Shown: piece after piece, positions 1-7,858 of the stretch
Layout: each line of letters starts with the position of its first letter
Numbering within the stretch: position 1 is the first letter of the stretch
Source of the DNA: Bifidobacterium breve
GTDB taxonomy: Bacteria; Actinomycetota; Thermoleophilia; Solirubrobacterales; Solirubrobacteraceae
DNA length: 64,000 nucleotides
Assembly: GCA_945889475.1 (NCBI GenBank)
Contig: CAMDBT010000003.1
Location: forward strand, 41,690 to 105,689
Direction of reading: 5' to 3'
Program-made: the position numbers and the translations under genes
The notes under the pieces: generated by a model
What the model saw: the letters and a program-made list of their open reading frames with translations, nothing else
The model's database searches: none
What the model was told of the DNA's origin: nothing

Positions 1-1
1 C

Positions 2-715
2 TTTGCGACCTACGATCTGTTCGGCTTCGAAGTTCATCTTGAACTCTCGACCAGGCCCGAGACACGGATCGGCAGCGACGAGATGTGGGACCGCGCCGAG
101 GCGGCCTTGACCGAGGCGCTCGAAGCGCGCGGGCTCGATTATCAGCTCAACCCCGGTGACGGCGCCTTCTACGGGCCAAAGATCGACCTTCACATGACCG
201 ATTCGCTAGATCGCTCATGGCAGCTCGGCACGGTGCAGCTCGACTACTCAATGCCGGAGCGTTTTGACCTCCACTACACAGGCGCCGATGATGGCGTCCA
301 TAGACCGGTGATGATCCACCGAGCGCTGATGGGTTCATACGAGCGCTTCGTCGGAATCCTCGTCGAGCACTACGGCGGCGAGTTCCCGGTTTGGCTGGCG
401 CCGGTTCAGGCAGTCGTGCTGCCGGTCTCTGATCGGCACGGAGAGGCGGCTGAAGCGATCGCGGCGCAGCTTCGTGAGCGCGGACTGCGTGTCGAAGTTG
501 ACCTGCGTTCAGAGTCGGTCGCGAAGCTGATCCGTGACAACGAACTCGCAAAGATTCCTTACATGCTGATCGTCGGCGACAAAGAAGCCGAAGAGCAGAG
601 CGTCGCCGTCCGTCGCCACGGCGAGGGGGATATTGGCTCGTTCTCGCTCGACGCGTTTGGAGATCATTTAGTCGCCGAGCGCGCGACGCGTCGAGACGGG
701 CCGCTGAAGTCTTGA
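2..715 (+). CDS. thrS: Threonine--tRNA ligase, C-terminal part (5' truncated by window edge)
   Basis: Threonyl-tRNA synthetase attaches threonine to tRNA-Thr in the cytoplasm. The reading frame is open from base 2, so the gene begins upstream of the window and only about 237 C-terminal residues are visible. The opening residues (FATYDLFGFEVHLELSTRPE) and the following GSDEMWD are typical of the class II catalytic core. HRALMGSYERFVGILVEHYGG is the motif 3 region, and from FPVWLAPVQ onward the fragment is the anticodon-binding domain. It ends in KS-stop, where TTGA overlaps the next gene's TTG start. The neighbours infC-rpmI-rplT form a common bacterial translation block with thrS. Identification is secure; the internal ATG at 83 is not the true start. 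Confidence 0.95.
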   Translation, partial: FATYDLFGFEVHLELSTRPETRIGSDEMWDRAEAALTEALEARGLDYQLNPGDGAFYGPKIDLHMTDSLDRSWQLGTVQLDYSMPERFDLHYTGADDGVHRPVMIHRALMGSYERFVGILVEHYGGEFPVWLAPVQAVVLPVSDRHGEAAEAIAAQLRERGLRVEVDLRSESVAKLIRDNELAKIPYMLIVGDKEAEEQSVAVRRHGEGDIGSFSLDAFGDHLVAERATRRDGPLKS

Positions 716-1005
716 AGCTGCACGTCGCCAAAGGCTTCGCCCAGCGGACGCGCGGCCTTGCTGGGCGCGCGAGCATTCCGGCCGATTACGCGCTGCAGAT
801 CAAGCGCTGCCGCTCGGTCCACACCTTCGGAATGCGTTTTTCGCTCGATCTGATCTGGCTCAATGCCGAAGAGCGCGTAATTCGCGCCGACTACAACGTG
901 CCGCCGAGGCGCCTACGCGGATGCCGACAAGCACGCTCGGTGGTGGAAGTCACCGCCGGAAACGGGCGAGATCTGGTTGATTCTGTCTATACTGCAGCCC
1001 GTTGA
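712..1005 (+). CDS. DUF192 (UPF0127) family protein
   Basis: A 97-residue protein of the DUF192 family, whose biochemical function is not established. Family features seen are the conserved block CRSVHTFGMRFSLDLIWLN (about residues 33-51), the following V.PRRLRGC..A segment and the VVEVTAGNG region near the C-terminus. There is no signal peptide, so it should be cytoplasmic, whereas some family members are secreted. The TTG start overlaps the thrS stop by four bases (TTGA), which implies translational coupling. A GTG or ATG alternative that keeps the conserved core is not available. Its place between thrS and infC is the only functional hint. Confidence 0.75.
   Translation: MKLHVAKGFAQRTRGLAGRASIPADYALQIKRCRSVHTFGMRFSLDLIWLNAEERVIRADYNVPPRRLRGCRQARSVVEVTAGNGRDLVDSVYTAAR
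988..993 (+). promoter_or_regulatory. Candidate -10 element for infC
   Basis: TATACT lies 63 nt upstream of the infC GTG, inside the 3' end of the DUF192 gene. A start about 7 nt downstream would leave a 5' untranslated region of roughly 55 nt. No clear -35 hexamer is visible. This is a sequence-only prediction. Confidence 0.3.
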
Positions 1006-1056
1006 CCCGAATGTTCGTCCAGACGCCGCGCCCTTGACGCGCCGGCTCAGAAGCTA

Positions 1057-1941
1057 GTGCCGGTTCCCCGGCGCTTCGACCGGCGCGTGCCGGATCGTGA
1101 CACGACTCGGATCAACGAGGCTATTCGCGTTGCCGAAGTTCGCGTGATCGACGATCAAGGTGGCCAGATCGGCATCCTCAAGATCGACGACGCGATGAAG
1201 CTAGCTGGCGACAAGGACCTCGACCTGGTCGAGGTAGCGCCGGAGGCGAGCCCGCCGGTCTGCCGCATCCTCGATTATTCGAAGTACAAGTACGAGCTGG
1301 CGCAGAAGGCGAAGGCCGCTAAGAAAGGCCAGCAGCAGATCTCGATCCGAGAGATCAAATTCCGCCCCAAGATCGCCGAGCACGACTACACGACGAAGAA
1401 GGGCCATGTAACTCGCTTTCTGATGCACAAGGACAAGGTCAAGGTGACGATCATGTTCCGCGGCCGCGAAGTGACACACCCCGAACTTGGCCGCGCGATT
1501 CTCTCTCGGCTAACACGCGAACTTGCGCCGATCGGCACCGTCGAGCAGCGCCCCAACCTCGACGGGCGCAACATGACGATGGTGCTCGGCCCAAGCAGAG
1601 AGGTAATTAGCGGCGAGATCACCGAGTTTGAGCCGCTCGACTTCAGCGCCGAGATCGCAGCTGAGCAGGCCGAAGCGGACGCCGAGGCGTTCGCCCGCTC
1701 GATAGCTGCCTTGGCCCCGCCCGAGCCGGTCGAGGATGAGCTTGACGAGATCGCAGAGGACGACCAAAACGTCGCTGAAGAGGCCGCTCAGGAGGATGCC
1801 GAAGCGGCGGCCGAAATCGTCGCCGACGGGGCTGACGAAGTAGCGGCCGAAGAGGCTGTCGAAGTTGGCGCTGAGGAGGCCGTCGAAGTAGCGGTCGAAG
1901 TTGCCGCAGAAGCGCCGGGCGAGACGCCGAGCGCGGCCTAG
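1057..1941 (+). CDS. infC: Translation initiation factor IF-3 with long acidic C-terminal extension
   Basis: IF-3 binds the 30S subunit, polices initiator tRNA/start-codon pairing and prevents subunit association. The N-terminal domain (about residues 17-86) contains [14 protein letters not shown] and [20 protein letters not shown]. The linker and C-terminal domain (about 90-185) contain [16 protein letters not shown] and the [12 protein letters not shown] block. A usual IF-3 is about 170-200 residues. This one is 294, because about 110 residues rich in Glu, Asp, Ala and Val follow the core, including EEAVEV repeats near 1850-1910. The GTG at 1057 is the first start codon in frame, and the IF-3 core begins about 17 residues later. 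Start position is moderately sure; identity is certain. Confidence 0.95.
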   Translation: MPVPRRFDRRVPDRDTTRINEAIRVAEVRVIDDQGGQIGILKIDDAMKLAGDKDLDLVEVAPEASPPVCRILDYSKYKYELAQKAKAAKKGQQQISIREIKFRPKIAEHDYTTKKGHVTRFLMHKDKVKVTIMFRGREVTHPELGRAILSRLTRELAPIGTVEQRPNLDGRNMTMVLGPSREVISGEITEFEPLDFSAEIAAEQAEADAEAFARSIAALAPPEPVEDELDEIAEDDQNVAEEAAQEDAEAAAEIVADGADEVAAEEAVEVGAEEAVEVAVEVAAEAPGETPSAA

Positions 1942-2000
1942 TTCGGGCGCTTTTGCGCTGCCAGTCGAGCTCGCGTTGAACCGCCGCTGCGCCGAGTTTC

Positions 2001-2006
2001 TATACT
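2001..2006 (+). promoter_or_regulatory. TANNNT (-10-like) element upstream of rpmI
   Basis: TATACT ends 11 nt before the rpmI ATG at 2018 in the short infC-rpmI gap, so rpmI-rplT may also be transcribed from its own near-leaderless promoter. Confidence 0.4.
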
Positions 2007-2017
2007 TCCGGTTCGCG

Positions 2018-2215
2018 ATGCCCAAGATGAAGAAACATTCCGGCGCGAAGAAGCGCTTCAAACTGACCTCGAGCGGGAAGGTCCGCGGTCGCAAGGCAAT
2101 GTCGAGCCACATTCTCGAGAAGAAGTCGCCGAAGCGTAAGCGCGGCTTTCGCAAGCCAACTGAAGTCGCTGCCGTAGACGTCCCGCGCGTCAAGAGAATG
2201 CTCGGTGCCAAATGA
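2018..2215 (+). CDS. rpmI: 50S ribosomal protein L35
   Basis: Ribosomal protein bL35, a small basic component of the large subunit. The 65-residue product starts [15 protein letters not shown], the classic L35 opening, and continues with the [17 protein letters not shown] core. Its length is normal for the family. A longer in-frame extension back to 1901 would overlap infC and add non-homologous sequence, so the ATG at 2018 is chosen. The stop overlaps the rplT ATG (ATGA), indicating tight coupling in the infC-rpmI-rplT operon. Confidence 0.96.
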   Translation: MPKMKKHSGAKKRFKLTSSGKVRGRKAMSSHILEKKSPKRKRGFRKPTEVAAVDVPRVKRMLGAK

Positions 2216-2577
2216 CGCGCGTAAAGCGGTCGGTTTCGGCCAAGAAGAAGCGGCGCGCAACGCTGGAGCGGGCGAAGGGCTACCGCGGCACGGCGAACTC
2301 CAACTATCGCCGCGCGAAGGAAACGCTGATGAAGGCGGATTCCTACGCCTACCGCGACCGGCGCAACCGCAAGCGCGACTTCCGTCGCCTTTGGATCACG
2401 CGGATCAACGCAGCTGCCCGGCTCAACGGGATGACCTACGCAAGCTTCATGCACGGCCTCAGCGAAGCCGGGATCGAACTGGACCGCAAGGTACTGGCCG
2501 ACATCGCTGTGCGCGACCCTGAGACGTTCCGCCGATTTGTAGACGCCGCCCGAGAGGCGACGGCCGCTGAGTCTTAG
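2212..2577 (+). CDS. rplT: 50S ribosomal protein L20
   Basis: Ribosomal protein bL20, an early assembly protein that binds 23S rRNA. The 121 residues are of normal length. The basic N-terminus ([19 protein letters not shown]), the [17 protein letters not shown] segment and [16 protein letters not shown] are diagnostic. The ATG overlaps the rpmI stop by four bases. In many bacteria L20 represses its own operon by binding the messenger leader, but I see no obvious L20-binding structure in the short region before infC. A clear terminator follows. Confidence 0.97.
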   Translation: MTRVKRSVSAKKKRRATLERAKGYRGTANSNYRRAKETLMKADSYAYRDRRNRKRDFRRLWITRINAAARLNGMTYASFMHGLSEAGIELDRKVLADIAVRDPETFRRFVDAAREATAAES

Positions 2578-2602
2578 ACTCCGCTGCTGTTTCGCCGCTA
2601 CT

Positions 2603-2639
2603 GGGCGCCGCTTCCGCAAGGAGGGGCGCCCTTTTTTTT
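2603..2639 (+). terminator. Rho-independent terminator after rplT
   Basis: A 7-bp perfect stem GGGCGCC (2603-2609) / GGCGCCC (2625-2631) with a 15-nt loop is followed directly by eight T residues. It closes the infC-rpmI-rplT operon. It is the only textbook intrinsic terminator I found in the window. Confidence 0.85.
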
Positions 2640-2654
2640 AGCCAAACAGAGCCG

Positions 2655-3356
2655 ATGACAATTCATAACCCAGAAGATCCAAACTTGAACCAGGTAACGC
2701 TGCTGCGCACGCGGCGCGGCCGCGAGCGCAGCGGCCGTTTCGTCGCCGAAGGCGAAGACTTGATCGCCGCCGCCGCTGCCAGCGGCTGGCAGCCGATCGT
2801 TTCGTTCGTCGCCGAAGGCAGTGGCCTGAACGGCACCGAGGTAAGCAAAGAAGCCCTAGCTGAAGTCTCGGCGCTCGGCTCGGGCACCCGCGCGCTAGCG
2901 ATTTACGAGCAGCGTTGGAGCGAGCCTGTCGGCCCGCTGGCGATCTGGCTCCACGGCGTCGGCGACCCAGGCAACGTCGGCACGATCATTCGCAGCGCGC
3001 ACGCCTTCGGCGCGTCGAACGTGGTTTTCGGCCCTGATAGCGCCGACCCGTATGGGCCGAAGGCCGTCCGTGCCAGCATGGGGGCGATCTTCAGCGTCGC
3101 TGTCGCTCGCGCAGATCGGATCCAGCAGCTGCCCGGCGCAACCGTCGCGCTGGCTGCTTCCGGTGGGATCGCCCTCGACGGTACTCCCTGGCCGCAGGGC
3201 GATCTGACGCTCCTGGTTGGTGCTGAGCGCGACGGACTGCCGCAGTCGGTTACTGCGGCCGCCGATGAGGTTCGGTCGATTGCGATCGCCGGCGACTCCC
3301 TAAACGCCGCTATGGCAGCGACAATTGCGCTCTACTCATGCACGAGGAAGCTTTAG
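2655..3356 (+). CDS. SpoU/TrmH-family RNA 2'-O-methyltransferase
   Basis: A 233-residue SPOUT-class methyltransferase that transfers a methyl group from S-adenosylmethionine to a ribose 2'-OH of rRNA or tRNA. The N-terminal substrate-binding part contains RERSGRFVAEGEDLIAAA. The three SpoU motifs are present in order: GVGDPGNVGTIIRSA (about 102-116), LLVGAERDGLP (about 187-197) and DSLNAAMAATIALY (about 213-226). The conserved N and R of motif 1 and SLNAA of motif 3, which form the trefoil knot, are intact. Its position directly before pheST is common in bacteria. The exact target nucleotide cannot be told from sequence. The start follows the rplT terminator; no Shine-Dalgarno is evident. Confidence 0.88.
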   Translation: MTIHNPEDPNLNQVTLLRTRRGRERSGRFVAEGEDLIAAAAASGWQPIVSFVAEGSGLNGTEVSKEALAEVSALGSGTRALAIYEQRWSEPVGPLAIWLHGVGDPGNVGTIIRSAHAFGASNVVFGPDSADPYGPKAVRASMGAIFSVAVARADRIQQLPGATVALAASGGIALDGTPWPQGDLTLLVGAERDGLPQSVTAAADEVRSIAIAGDSLNAAMAATIALYSCTRKL

Positions 3357-3357
3357 G

Positions 3358-4434
3358 GTGGCGACGATGATTGAACGCGTAGCTGAGATACAAAAACAGG
3401 CCGAAGCCGAGATCTCTACGGCCGCGACATCGGTGGCGCTCGAGCAGCTGCGCGTGAAGTACCTGGGCCGTAAAGCTGAGCTGCCGCAGCTGCTGCGCGA
3501 CGTCGCTGAGCTTCCCGCCGAGCAGCGCGGAGCGGTAGGGCGCAGCGCAAACGAGGCGCGCCAAACGCTTGAGGCGCTGATTGAAGCTGCCGCCGCGCGC
3601 TTTGAAGCCGAAGAGCTGACAGCCGCGCTAGCTGACGACAACGTTGACGTCACGCTGCCTGGTTCGCCGGTCGAAGCTCACGGCCACCACCATCTGCTGA
3701 GCGCGACGCGGCGCGAGATTGAGGACGTCTTCTGCGGTCTCGGCTACAGCGTCGTCGAAGGGCCCGAGGTCGAGACCGTCCACTACAACTTTGACGCGCT
3801 CAACCACGGCCCGGCGCACCCGGCCCGTGCGCGCAGCGACAGCTTCTACATCGAGGGCGGTGGTGACGGCTCCGAGCAGACGTTGCTGCGCACCCACACC
3901 TCGCCAATGCAGATTCGGATCATGGAACAGACCCCGCCACCGATCGCACTAATCGTGCCGGGGCGAGTGTTCCGGCGCGACAGCGACGCAACGCATACGC
4001 CGCAGTTCCATCAGATCGAAGGGCTGCTGGTTGACGAAGGTGTAACGCTCGCCGACCTCAAGGGCACGCTGCTGGCTTTTGCGCGCGCGATCTTCGGCGC
4101 CGACCGCGAGCTGCGGCTGAGGCCGCACTTCTTCCCCTTCACGGAGCCCAGCGTCGAGGTTGACGTCTCCTGCTTCGTCTGCGAGCAGGGAACCGTCGCC
4201 GGCGGGAACCGCTGCTCGCTCTGTAAAGGCACCGGCTGGCTCGAGGTGCTCGGCTCGGGGATGGTGGATCCCAGCGTGTTTGCTGCTGTCAGTGAGCACG
4301 GTTACGACCCGGAGAGCCACCAAGGCTTCGCCTTCGGGCTCGGGATCGAGCGGATTGCGATGCTCAAGCATGGCGTCCCTGATCTGCGCTTTTTCTATGA
4401 AAACGACCTGCGCTTCCTGCGCCAGTTTGGCTGA
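3358..4434 (+). CDS. pheS: Phenylalanine--tRNA ligase alpha subunit
   Basis: The catalytic alpha chain of the alpha2beta2 phenylalanyl-tRNA synthetase, here about 358 residues. An N-terminal coiled-coil (tRNA-binding) segment precedes the class II core. FRRDSDATHTPQFHQIEG is motif 2, and GFAFGLGIERIAML is motif 3. A CxxC pair (CFVC and CSLC, around residues 267-285) sits before GTGWLEVLGSGMVDP, as in many bacterial PheS. GTG at 3358 is chosen because GAGGAAG (3344-3350) lies seven bases upstream. ATG at 3367 is a close alternative. The gene starts two bases after the methyltransferase stop and is followed by pheT. Confidence 0.95.
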   Translation: MATMIERVAEIQKQAEAEISTAATSVALEQLRVKYLGRKAELPQLLRDVAELPAEQRGAVGRSANEARQTLEALIEAAAARFEAEELTAALADDNVDVTLPGSPVEAHGHHHLLSATRREIEDVFCGLGYSVVEGPEVETVHYNFDALNHGPAHPARARSDSFYIEGGGDGSEQTLLRTHTSPMQIRIMEQTPPPIALIVPGRVFRRDSDATHTPQFHQIEGLLVDEGVTLADLKGTLLAFARAIFGADRELRLRPHFFPFTEPSVEVDVSCFVCEQGTVAGGNRCSLCKGTGWLEVLGSGMVDPSVFAAVSEHGYDPESHQGFAFGLGIERIAMLKHGVPDLRFFYENDLRFLRQFG

Positions 4435-4443
4435 GGCGAAGCG

Positions 4444-6873
4444 ATGCGCGTCCCGATCGATTGGCTCAGTGAATACGTCGAGGTCCAGTTAACGCCGGAC
4501 AAGCTCTCGGAGCGTTTAGCGATGACCGGAACCGAGGTCGCACGCGTGTTTCGTCACGGCCCGCTTGCGGACGAGAACTTCGTCGTCGGCAAGGTCCTCA
4601 GTGCGCAGCAGCATCCCGACGCCGACCGGCTGAGCGTATGTAGCGTCGACTGCGGCGAAAGCGAGCCGCGCACGATCGTCTGCGGAGCACCAAACGTTGC
4701 GGCAGGGCAAACCGTAGCGGTTGCTCTGCCGGGCGCGGTGATGGCGGACGGGACGGAACTTGGCGAGGTGACGCTGCGCGGAGTGGGTTCGTCGGGAATG
4801 ATCCTCGCCGAGGACGAGATCGGAATTGGTAGCGAACATGATGGGACGATGGTGCTCGCTGACGGGGTGGCCGCAGGAACTCCGTTGAGCGACGTCTTCG
4901 CCGTCTCAAGCGACGTTCTAGAGCCGGAGGTGACGCCAAACCGCGCCGACTGCGGCGGCATCTACGGGATTGCCCGCGAGGTTCACGCCGCTACTGGCGC
5001 TCCGCTGAAAGCGGCGCCCTGGGCTGAGGACCCGGGCGCAGCGACGATCGCTACCGCGCCGGCGGGGATTAGCGTGACGGTCGACGATCAGGGGCTCTGT
5101 CCGCGCTTCACGGCTCGCGTCTTCGAGAACGTCACCGTTGGCGAGTCGCCGATCTGGCTCAAGGCGCGGCTTGCTGGGGCTGGCCAGCGCTCGATCAGCA
5201 ACGTTGTCGACATCACCAACTACGTGATGCTCGTCAGCGGCCATCCTCTCCACGCCTTCGACCTCGATCAGATCGCTGGCGGCGAGCTGACCGTTCGCGC
5301 CGCCCGCGAGGGCGAAAAACTGGTCACGCTTGACGGCGAAGAGCGCGCGCTGGACCCCGACATCTGTCTGATCGCCGATCGAGACGGGCCAACCTCGCTG
5401 GCCGGTGTAATGGGTGGGAGCCGCTCGGAAGTGAGCGAGCGGACGACGCGGGTTCTGCTCGAGGTCGCCGTCTGGGACGGGGCGAACATAAACCGCACGT
5501 CGACCCGGCTCGGGCTGCGAAGTGAGGCGTCATCACGCTTTGAGAAGGGGCTTTCGCCTGAAGGAGCGCTCGAGGCGCAAGCGATGGCCACAACCTTGAT
5601 GCTCGAACTAACCGGCGGAACCCTCATCGACGGCACTCTCGACGTTGGCGGCGAGGGGCCGCCCGCAGTCGTCATTCGGCTGCGCGACGCGCGGATCGTC
5701 TCGCTGCTCGGCGCGCCGATCGAGCGCGAACGCTCGCAGCAGATCCTCGAGGCGCTCGGTTTTTCCGTTCAGCCCGCTGACGACGGTCTCGACGTGACTG
5801 TGCCACATTGGCGCCGCGACGACGTCACGCGCGAAGCGGATCTGATTGAAGAGGTTGCACGGATCAACGGCCTCGAATCGTTGCCGGCCACGCTGCCGCT
5901 GAACCGCACCGGCAGAGCAGGGGGGTTGAGCCGCGAGCAGCAGCTCGTCCGCCGCGCCGAAGACGTTCTCGTCGGCCGGGGCCTCTGCGAAATCGTTGGC
6001 TGGTCCTTCGCCGATCCAACGATCTGCGACCGGCTGCTGCTTGATCACGACCACCCGCTGCGGTCGCTCGTCGTGATCGAAAACCCGATGAGCTCAGCGC
6101 AATCGGTACTACGCCCTTCGATCCTGCCGTCGCTGCTCGACGCCGCTGCCTACAACCTGGCCCGCGGCGCCGAGAGCTGCGCGCTGTTTGAATCTGGCAC
6201 CGTCTACCGCGCCGGTCCAAGCGAGGCCGGGATGGCTGCCAACGAGCACCACGGCCTTGGTGGAATTATCATCGGGCCGGTCCGCGATCCGGGCTGGGCC
6301 GACGCGCGGCCACCAGCTGCGCGGATCGAAACCGCACACGCGCTCGTCAGCTCAGTACTGGGAGCACTTGGGATCCAGTGGCAGGTTGAAGACGGAGAGC
6401 TTTCGTTCCTCCATCCGGGTCGAACGGCGATGATTCGCACCGCAGACGGCCTGCTCGGTTGGTTCGGTGAAGTTCACCCGGCTGTCGCTGCGAGCTGGGA
6501 GATAGACCAGCCGATTGCGGCGCTCGCGATTGACATCGGCCGGGCCGCCGCGCAGGCTCCTTCACCCCCGTTCTTTAGCGACCTGACGAGCTACCCGCCG
6601 CTGCGTGAGGATCTGGCCGTGATCGTTCCCGCTGGCGTCAGCGCCGCGAGCGTCGTCGCCTGCGTCACGCAGGCCGGCTCTCCGCTCGTCAGCCGCGCCG
6701 AAGTATTCGACGTCTACGGAGGCGAGCAGGTAGGGGAGGGGCGCGTTTCGCTTGCGCTACACGTTGACTTCGCTGCCGAAGACCGCACGCTGAGCGACGA
6801 AGAGGTCGCGCCGCTGCGGGAGAAGATCGTCACTGCGCTGAAGGTTGAATTGGACGGTGAGCTGCGTGGCTGA
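4444..6873 (+). CDS. pheT: Phenylalanine--tRNA ligase beta subunit
   Basis: The beta chain (809 residues, normal length) of phenylalanyl-tRNA synthetase, which carries the tRNA-recognition and editing domains. Visible domains are an EMAP-type tRNA-binding fold (about 40-150, VGKVLSAQQHPDADRLSVC), the B3/B4 editing module (about 205-380), the B5 domain (about 400-475), a degenerate synthetase-like core, and a C-terminal FDX-ACB anticodon-binding domain (about 715-808, SYPPLREDLAVIVP). It starts MRVPIDWLSEYVEV, as is typical. It lies nine bases after pheS, and its end overlaps the argC start, so pheST may be co-transcribed with the arginine genes. Confidence 0.97.
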   Translation: MRVPIDWLSEYVEVQLTPDKLSERLAMTGTEVARVFRHGPLADENFVVGKVLSAQQHPDADRLSVCSVDCGESEPRTIVCGAPNVAAGQTVAVALPGAVMADGTELGEVTLRGVGSSGMILAEDEIGIGSEHDGTMVLADGVAAGTPLSDVFAVSSDVLEPEVTPNRADCGGIYGIAREVHAATGAPLKAAPWAEDPGAATIATAPAGISVTVDDQGLCPRFTARVFENVTVGESPIWLKARLAGAGQRSISNVVDITNYVMLVSGHPLHAFDLDQIAGGELTVRAAREGEKLVTLDGEERALDPDICLIADRDGPTSLAGVMGGSRSEVSERTTRVLLEVAVWDGANINRTSTRLGLRSEASSRFEKGLSPEGALEAQAMATTLMLELTGGTLIDGTLDVGGEGPPAVVIRLRDARIVSLLGAPIERERSQQILEALGFSVQPADDGLDVTVPHWRRDDVTREADLIEEVARINGLESLPATLPLNRTGRAGGLSREQQLVRRAEDVLVGRGLCEIVGWSFADPTICDRLLLDHDHPLRSLVVIENPMSSAQSVLRPSILPSLLDAAAYNLARGAESCALFESGTVYRAGPSEAGMAANEHHGLGGIIIGPVRDPGWADARPPAARIETAHALVSSVLGALGIQWQVEDGELSFLHPGRTAMIRTADGLLGWFGEVHPAVAASWEIDQPIAALAIDIGRAAAQAPSPPFFSDLTSYPPLREDLAVIVPAGVSAASVVACVTQAGSPLVSRAEVFDVYGGEQVGEGRVSLALHVDFAAEDRTLSDEEVAPLREKIVTALKVELDGELRG

Positions 6874-7858
6874 GAAGAGGATTCTTGTGGCCGGAGCTTC
6901 CGGCTATGCCGGCGCACTTGCGGCCGAACTGGTTGATCGTCACCCGTCGCTGACGCTTGCGGCCGCGACCAGCCGCTCCGAGGCTGGCCAGCGCCTCAGC
7001 TCGCTCTACCCGCAATACCGCTGCGACGCGGTGCTCGAGGAGCCGTCGCTCTCCGCCCACGGTCAGCTAGACGCTGCGATCGTTGCCTATCCGCACGGCG
7101 CAGCGGCGCCGCTCGTCGCACAGCTGCGCGCAGATCGCGTGCCGGTCGTCGATCTAAGCGCCGACTTCCGTTTGCGCGACCAGAGCGTCTACGAGCAGTG
7201 GTACGTAGAGCACCAAGCGGCCGAGCTGCTCGGTGGGGCTGTCTACGGGCTGCCGGAACGCTACCGCGAGCAGATCAAGGGAGCTGGGCTGGTCGCAAAC
7301 CCCGGCTGCTACCCGACCGCGGCAGTGCTGGCGCTGGCCCCGCTCGCCCGATTCATTGCTGATGTCGTGATCGACGCCAAGAGCGGCGTTTCGGGCGCCG
7401 GACGCGAAGCGAGCGCAGTAACTCATTTCGTCAGCGTCGACGAGAACGTGAAGCCTTACGGCGTCGGCCAGCATCGCCACATGCCGGAGATTGACCAAGA
7501 ACTGGCACTGGCAGGGGCCGAGAATCTGACCGTCACATTCACCCCGCACCTAGTGCCGCTCGACCAAGGCGAACTCGTCAGCTGTTACGTGACGCTCAGC
7601 GAGAGCGTCGACATCGAGGCGCTCTACGCCGCGGCCTACGCCGACGAACCGTTCGTCGAAGTGGTTGATCATCTGCCGGGCGTCCGTGAGGTGCGCGGAA
7701 CGAATCTCTGCCGGATCAATGCCCGCGTCGACGCGAGGACAGGGAAAGCATTCGTCTTCGCCGTAATCGACAACCTCTGGAAGGGAGCCGCATCGCAGGC
7801 GATCCAGAACCTCAACCTGATGCTCGGCCTCCCTGAAGAGCAAGGGATTGAGCTGTGA
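6866..7858 (+). CDS. argC: N-acetyl-gamma-glutamyl-phosphate reductase
   Basis: Third step of arginine synthesis: NADPH-dependent reduction of N-acetylglutamyl-5-phosphate to the semialdehyde. The Rossmann motif VAGASGYAGALAAEL lies at the N-terminus. The catalytic cysteine is Cys148 in VANPGCYPTA, and VSGAGREAS and the C-terminal GAASQAIQNLNLMLGL are conserved. Length is about 330 residues. GTG at 6866 (VAEKRILVAG) is preferred over TTG at 6845, because the latter adds non-homologous residues and overlaps pheT further. The chosen start still overlaps the pheT stop by eight bases. Its end overlaps argJ (GTGA). Confidence 0.95.
   Translation: MAEKRILVAGASGYAGALAAELVDRHPSLTLAAATSRSEAGQRLSSLYPQYRCDAVLEEPSLSAHGQLDAAIVAYPHGAAAPLVAQLRADRVPVVDLSADFRLRDQSVYEQWYVEHQAAELLGGAVYGLPERYREQIKGAGLVANPGCYPTAAVLALAPLARFIADVVIDAKSGVSGAGREASAVTHFVSVDENVKPYGVGQHRHMPEIDQELALAGAENLTVTFTPHLVPLDQGELVSCYVTLSESVDIEALYAAAYADEPFVEVVDHLPGVREVRGTNLCRINARVDARTGKAFVFAVIDNLWKGAASQAIQNLNLMLGLPEEQGIEL

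Noticed and set aside
147..776. Long minus-strand open frame opposite thrS
   Set aside because: Arg/Ala/Pro-rich shadow translation of a well-supported gene; no family motif and overlaps the thrS and DUF192 coding strands.
1510..2619. 369-codon minus-strand open frame across infC, rpmI and rplT
   Set aside because: Spans three certain genes and the terminator on the other strand; composition is that of an antisense shadow in GC-rich DNA.
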